Assembly: GCA_031270215.1 (NCBI GenBank)
Contig: JAISYB010000099.1
Location: 1 to 7,054 of the forward strand
Reading direction: 5' to 3'
Length of the DNA: 7,054 nucleotides
From: Streptococcaceae bacterium
Lineage (GTDB): Bacteria; Bacillota; Bacilli; Lactobacillales; Streptococcaceae
Each line of letters begins with the position of its first letter. Position 1 is the stretch's first letter. Positions 4,592-7,054 of the stretch are shown here, piece after piece. A program made the position numbers and the translations under genes. The notes beneath the pieces were generated by a model, which was given only the letters and a program-made list of their open reading frames with translations, was not told the origin of the DNA and did no database searches.

Positions 4592-6265
4592 ATGAAAACA
4601 GATATTGAAATTGCACAAAGTATTGATTTAAAACCGATTGAGGAAATTATTGCGCCGATTGATTTGACCGAAGATGACTTGGAAAAATATGGTAAGTACA
4701 AGGCAAAGATTGATTTTTCAGCCATCAATCGCTTAAGTGCTAAAGCAAATGGCAAGCTAATCTTAGTTACCGCAATCAATCCAACGCCCGCAGGCGAAGG
4801 GAAATCAACGATTACTATCGGTTTGGGAGATGCTCTAAACCAAATCGGCAAACAGACAGTTATCGCATTGCGTGAGCCGTCTTTAGGGCCTGTTATGGGG
4901 ATTAAAGGTGGTGCGACAGGTGGCGGCTTTGCACAGGTTTTACCAATGGAGGACATCAATCTTCACTTCACAGGTGATATGCACGCAATCACAACGGCAA
5001 ATAACGCACTGTCTGCGCTTTTGGATAATCATTTGCAGCAAGGAAATGCACTAAATATTGACCAGCGGCGGATTGTTTGGAAGCGGGTAGTTGATTTAAA
5101 TGACCGCACGTTGCGGCAAATAGTGGTCGGCTTGGGCGGGCCTTTTCAAGGGATTCCACGTCAGGACGGCTTTGACATCACCGTTGCAAGTGAGATTATG
5201 GCGGTATTATGTCTTGCACGAAGCATTGATGATTTAAAGAAACGTTTGTCTAAAATCGTGATTGCCTATACCTTTGATAGAACACCGGTGACAGTTGGTG
5301 ATTTAAGGGTTGAAGGTGCGCTGGCATTACTTCTAAAGGATGCAATCAAACCGAACCTTGTTCAGACGATTTACGGAACACCTACGCTTGTTCATGGCGG
5401 ACCATTTGCCAATATCGCACATGGCTGTAACTCCGTTTTAGCCACAAGTACAGCTTTAAAATTAGCTGATTATGCGGTGACAGAAGCAGGATTTGGTGCT
5501 GATTTGGGTGCTGAAAAATTCTTAAATATCAAATCCCCCGCATTGGGGAAAACGCCTGATGTGGTTGTCATTGTCGCAACGATTCGTGCGCTGAAAATGC
5601 ATGGCGGAGTGAAAAAAGACGAGCTGTCTAATGAAAATGTCGCAGCGCTTAAGGCAGGCTTTAGCAATTTAGAAAAGCATATCGAAAACATCAAGTCGTT
5701 TAATCTACCGGTTGTTGTTGCGGTCAATGAATTTGTCACAGATACTAAGGCTGAGGTTGACACCCTGATTAGCTTATGCCAAAGCATTGGTGTCGCAGTT
5801 GAATTGGCGCAGGTTTGGGAGAAGGGTGCAGATGGCGGCGTTGCTTTAGCTAAACGTGTTGTCGCAGAGATTGAAGTAGACACGTCAGATACATTTGAAG
5901 CGACCTATGACGAACAAGCCTCTATCGAGGATAAGATTACGGCAATCGTTCAAAAGATTTACGGCGGGTGCTCCGTCGTCTTTGAGAAGAAAGCGAAAAA
6001 TCAAATCCGTGAATTAATCAAAAACGGTTGGGACAAGCTGCCAATCTGTATGGCGAAAACGCAATATTCTCTATCTGATGACCCAACACAGCTCGGTCGT
6101 CCAAAAGATTTTGAAATTACAATTCGGGAATTAGTTCCTAAACTTGGTGCAGGCTTTATCGTTGCCTTAACAGGAGATGTGATGACCATGCCGGGACTGC
6201 CTAAGCAGCCTGCCGCCTTGAAGATGGATATTGATGAAAATGGTAATGCGATCGGTTTATTTTAG
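4592..6265 (+). CDS. fhs: Formate-tetrahydrofolate ligase
   Basis: A 557-residue cytoplasmic enzyme, the usual family length. It makes 10-formyl-THF from formate, THF and ATP, supplying purine synthesis and formyl-methionyl-tRNA. NPTPAGEGKST (63-73) is the ATP-binding loop. GIKGGATGGGF (103-113) is FTHFS signature 1 and VATIRALKMHGG (328-339) is signature 2. TMPGLPKQPAA (532-542) is the conserved C-terminal folate-site region. The frame is open upstream to a TTG at 4526, but that lies inside the preceding terminator and upstream of the -10 box. The ATG at 4592 has GGAGG at 4580-4584 with seven-base spacing and gives the family N-terminus MKTDIEIAQ. It is monocistronic, with promoter in front and hairpin terminator behind. 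It works with fthC (1549-2094) on the same folate pool, although the two are not co-transcribed. Confidence 0.97.
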   Translation: MKTDIEIAQSIDLKPIEEIIAPIDLTEDDLEKYGKYKAKIDFSAINRLSAKANGKLILVTAINPTPAGEGKSTITIGLGDALNQIGKQTVIALREPSLGPVMGIKGGATGGGFAQVLPMEDINLHFTGDMHAITTANNALSALLDNHLQQGNALNIDQRRIVWKRVVDLNDRTLRQIVVGLGGPFQGIPRQDGFDITVASEIMAVLCLARSIDDLKKRLSKIVIAYTFDRTPVTVGDLRVEGALALLLKDAIKPNLVQTIYGTPTLVHGGPFANIAHGCNSVLATSTALKLADYAVTEAGFGADLGAEKFLNIKSPALGKTPDVVVIVATIRALKMHGGVKKDELSNENVAALKAGFSNLEKHIENIKSFNLPVVVAVNEFVTDTKAEVDTLISLCQSIGVAVELAQVWEKGADGGVALAKRVVAEIEVDTSDTFEATYDEQASIEDKITAIVQKIYGGCSVVFEKKAKNQIRELIKNGWDKLPICMAKTQYSLSDDPTQLGRPKDFEITIRELVPKLGAGFIVALTGDVMTMPGLPKQPAALKMDIDENGNAIGLF

Positions 6266-6287
6266 ACCAAAATACAAATATTTACTC

Positions 6288-6315
6288 AGCCAAGTTTCGT
6301 TTTAACTTGGCTTTT
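6288..6315 (+). terminator. Rho-independent terminator after fhs
   Basis: AGCCAAGTT (6288-6296) pairs perfectly with AACTTGGCT (6304-6312) around a 7-base loop, followed by three more Ts. It starts 22 bases after the fhs stop. Confidence 0.85.
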
Positions 6316-6590
6316 AAGTGTGCCTGTGTTTTAGATGTATGTGCTTTGCGCCGTAGATTTTTAACGTGTCACTTTGTGACCTAGATGTAGAAGTGCGCCG
6401 TGTGCTTTAGCTGGTGTTCGGCTAATCTGGTCTAGGCGAGTTATGATTTTGATTGCGTAATTTAGTTCATTTGCCTGAAATAAAGAAATTTTTGCTTCGC
6501 TCACCCTTGGTTTTTAGGGGTTGGCGCAAGCCTGAGGTAGCGATTTAAATTTATAAACATTGATTAAGTTATCGCTTTCTTTTTGATGAG
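6316..6590. other. Intergenic stretch without a recognisable gene
   Basis: No open frame with a ribosome binding site and no tRNA or rRNA feature was seen on either strand. It holds two imperfect direct repeats about 50 bases apart: TAGATGTA...GCGCCGT at 6332-6354 and at 6382-6401. It also holds short inverted repeats: GTCAC-TTT-GTGAC (6368-6380), TTAGC...GCTAA (about 6408-6425), ACCCT...AGGG around 6503-6519, GGC-GCAA-GCC (6523-6532), and AGCGAT (6539-6544) with ATCGCT (6571-6576). It may be remnant DNA, or a structured region upstream of the second repeat-controlled gene. Confidence 0.5.
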
Positions 6591-6595
6591 TTATA

Positions 6596-6604
6596 TGTTA
6601 GAAT
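6596..6604 (+). promoter_or_regulatory. Candidate extended -10 promoter for the second leader and TasA-like gene
   Basis: TGtTAGAAT matches the extended -10 word at 4061-4069. No good -35 box is evident. A start near 6611 would give a leader RNA containing the small ORF at 6699-6842, the AGCAC array and the hairpin at 6849-6874, all before the gene at 6938. That would place the repeat inside the transcript and not between promoter elements. Confidence 0.4.
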
Positions 6605-6698
6605 AAAATCAGTTAGAAAAATAAAGGGTTTTCAAACGTGAGAAAAAGGGGAATTTTTCCATATATTTAAGGCATTTGTCTTGAAAGGTGGGTTCATT

Positions 6699-6842
6699 AT
6701 GCGTTATCATCTGACAGCACAGCACAGCACAGCACAGCACAGCACAGCACAGCACAGCACAGCACAGCACAGCACAGCACAGCACAGCACAGCACAGCAC
6801 AGCACTAATCTTTTTGCGTATCTTTTTTATGATGATGGATAA
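6699..6842 (+). CDS. Repeat-containing leader peptide ORF (47 residues), predicted phase-variable
   Basis: An ATG at 6699 follows AAGGTGG (6685-6691, one mismatch to AAGGAGG) at seven-base spacing. The frame reads MRYHL, then six copies of TAQHS encoded by the AGCAC array, then TNLFAYLFYDDG and TAA at 6840-6842. No known domain or signal peptide. The 12-codon tail aligns without gaps to the tail after the GAAC array at 81-119 (DSLLAPIFYDDG), although the two arrays differ completely. The five-base unit makes the frame depend on copy number. With 18 units the FYDDG tail is read. One unit fewer would hit TAA at 6806-6808 at once. One more would read through the hairpin to TGA at 6877-6879. The peptide probably matters through where translation ends, upstream of the TasA-like gene, though a function for the peptide itself cannot be excluded. 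No homologue is recognised. Confidence 0.55.
   Translation: MRYHLTAQHSTAQHSTAQHSTAQHSTAQHSTAQHSTNLFAYLFYDDG
6714..6805. repeat. Pentanucleotide simple sequence repeat, (AGCAC)18
   Basis: Eighteen perfect AGCAC units (6716-6805) preceded by a partial AC. The array is inside the small ORF at 6699-6842 and ends 132 bases before the second TasA-like ATG. Perfection over 90 bases implies ongoing slippage. On the minus strand it gives a Leu-Cys-Cys-Ala-Val type reading frame, which is only a by-product of the repeat. Confidence 0.98.
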
Positions 6843-6848
6843 ATCGGG

Positions 6849-6874
6849 CGTTGCTTGTTATAAACAAGCTGACG
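6849..6874 (+). promoter_or_regulatory. Leader hairpin upstream of TasA-like gene, copy 2
   Basis: GCTTGTT (6853-6859) pairs with AACAAGC (6863-6869). CGTT (6849-6852) can extend the stem with GACG (6871-6874) across a bulged T6870. It starts 6 bases after the leader stop codon. It corresponds in position to the hairpin at 129-155, with changed but still complementary arms. A TTTTT run at 6881-6885 follows 7 bases after the stem base, a poor but possible attenuator arrangement. Confidence 0.55.
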
Positions 6875-6937
6875 GTTGACTTTTTGCATAACTCAAGCTT
6901 TTAGCAATAATAATCTTAAGGAAAGAAGGGGAATAAA

Positions 6938-7054
6938 ATGAAAAAGTGGGAAATTAATAAACGTAAGGTCGCAAGTATTGGCGTGTTGCTATCGATTGCT
7001 TCAATCGGTATCTTTGCAGGCACTTATGCAAAGTATATTTCAGTTTTAGATCTG
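6938..7054 (+). CDS. TasA-like secreted protein, paralogue of the 223-1080 product (3' end outside window)
   Basis: Only the first 39 residues are present: a basic start MKKWEINKRK, a hydrophobic core VASIGVLLSIASIGIF, then AGTYAKYISVLDL. Position by position this matches the first 39 residues of the gene at 223-1080 with six differences, mostly conservative (Ile/Val, Thr/Ser, Val/Ile, Leu/Gly). It is therefore a paralogue with the same SipW-type signal peptide. AAGGGG at 6926-6931 lies six bases before the ATG. It follows its own simple repeat, small leader ORF and hairpin, so expression is probably switched independently of the first copy. The mature domain lies outside the window and may differ. 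Confidence 0.8.
   Translation, partial: MKKWEINKRKVASIGVLLSIASIGIFAGTYAKYISVLDL

Noticed and set aside
6638..6670. GTG-initiated 10-codon frame upstream of the second leader ORF
   Set aside because: Too short, with a distant AAAGGG; no counterpart can be checked because the matching region of copy 1 is outside the window.
6609..6800. Minus-strand frame across the AGCAC array with a Leu-Cys-Cys-Ala-Val repeat
   Set aside because: It is produced by the simple repeat itself, has no ribosome binding site and is not conserved in the other copy, whose repeat is different.

Overview
The window looks like low-GC Bacillota chromosome, most likely from the order Lactobacillales. The evidence is the gene order 5-formyl-THF cyclo-ligase / rhomboid protease / YqgQ / ROK glucokinase / rhodanese-like protein, which is familiar from streptococci, enterococci and relatives (the first four also resemble the Bacillus subtilis yqgN-gluP-yqgQ-glcK order). 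Strong AGGAGG-type ribosome binding sites, TGnTAnnnT extended -10 promoters and a cold-shock protein of the lactic-acid-bacterial type agree. I cannot name the genus.

Layout. (1) 1-1136: a tetranucleotide tandem repeat, 20 copies of GAAC running off the left edge, then a short leader region with a hairpin, then a gene for a secreted TasA-like protein with a SipW-type signal peptide and its terminator. (2) 1153-1390, minus strand: a cold-shock protein gene convergent with the first gene, with its own UUCG-loop terminator. (3) 1486-4061: an apparent operon fthC (yqgN), rhomboid protease, yqgQ, glcK. (4) 4061-4537: a membrane-anchored rhodanese-fold gene starting at TTG and lacking the catalytic cysteine. 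(5) 4553-6315: fhs, formate-tetrahydrofolate ligase. (6) 6316-6680: about 365 bases with no recognisable gene. (7) 6685-7054: a second repeat-plus-leader-plus-TasA-like unit, here with 18 copies of the pentanucleotide AGCAC; the gene is cut by the right edge.

The central block is housekeeping: one-carbon folate metabolism (fthC, fhs), glucose phosphorylation (glcK), membrane proteolysis and cold-shock RNA chaperoning.

The unusual part is at the two ends. Two paralogous surface-protein genes each sit behind a different, highly mutable simple sequence repeat, while the sequence between repeat and gene is conserved. In the right-hand copy the repeat lies inside a small open reading frame (6699-6842, 47 codons) that has a good ribosome binding site. 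That frame runs through the repeat as a TAQHS pentapeptide repeat and ends in LFYDDG-stop. In the left-hand copy the same frame after the repeat ends in IFYDDG-stop; both tails are 12 codons long and align without gaps. Each stop lies 6-9 bases before a hairpin whose arms differ in sequence between copies but still pair. Neither repeat unit is a multiple of three, so gain or loss of one unit moves the ribosome to a different stop codon. I infer a phase-variable, translated leader that controls a family of TasA-like matrix or surface proteins. The direction of the switch (which frame is ON) cannot be read from the sequence.
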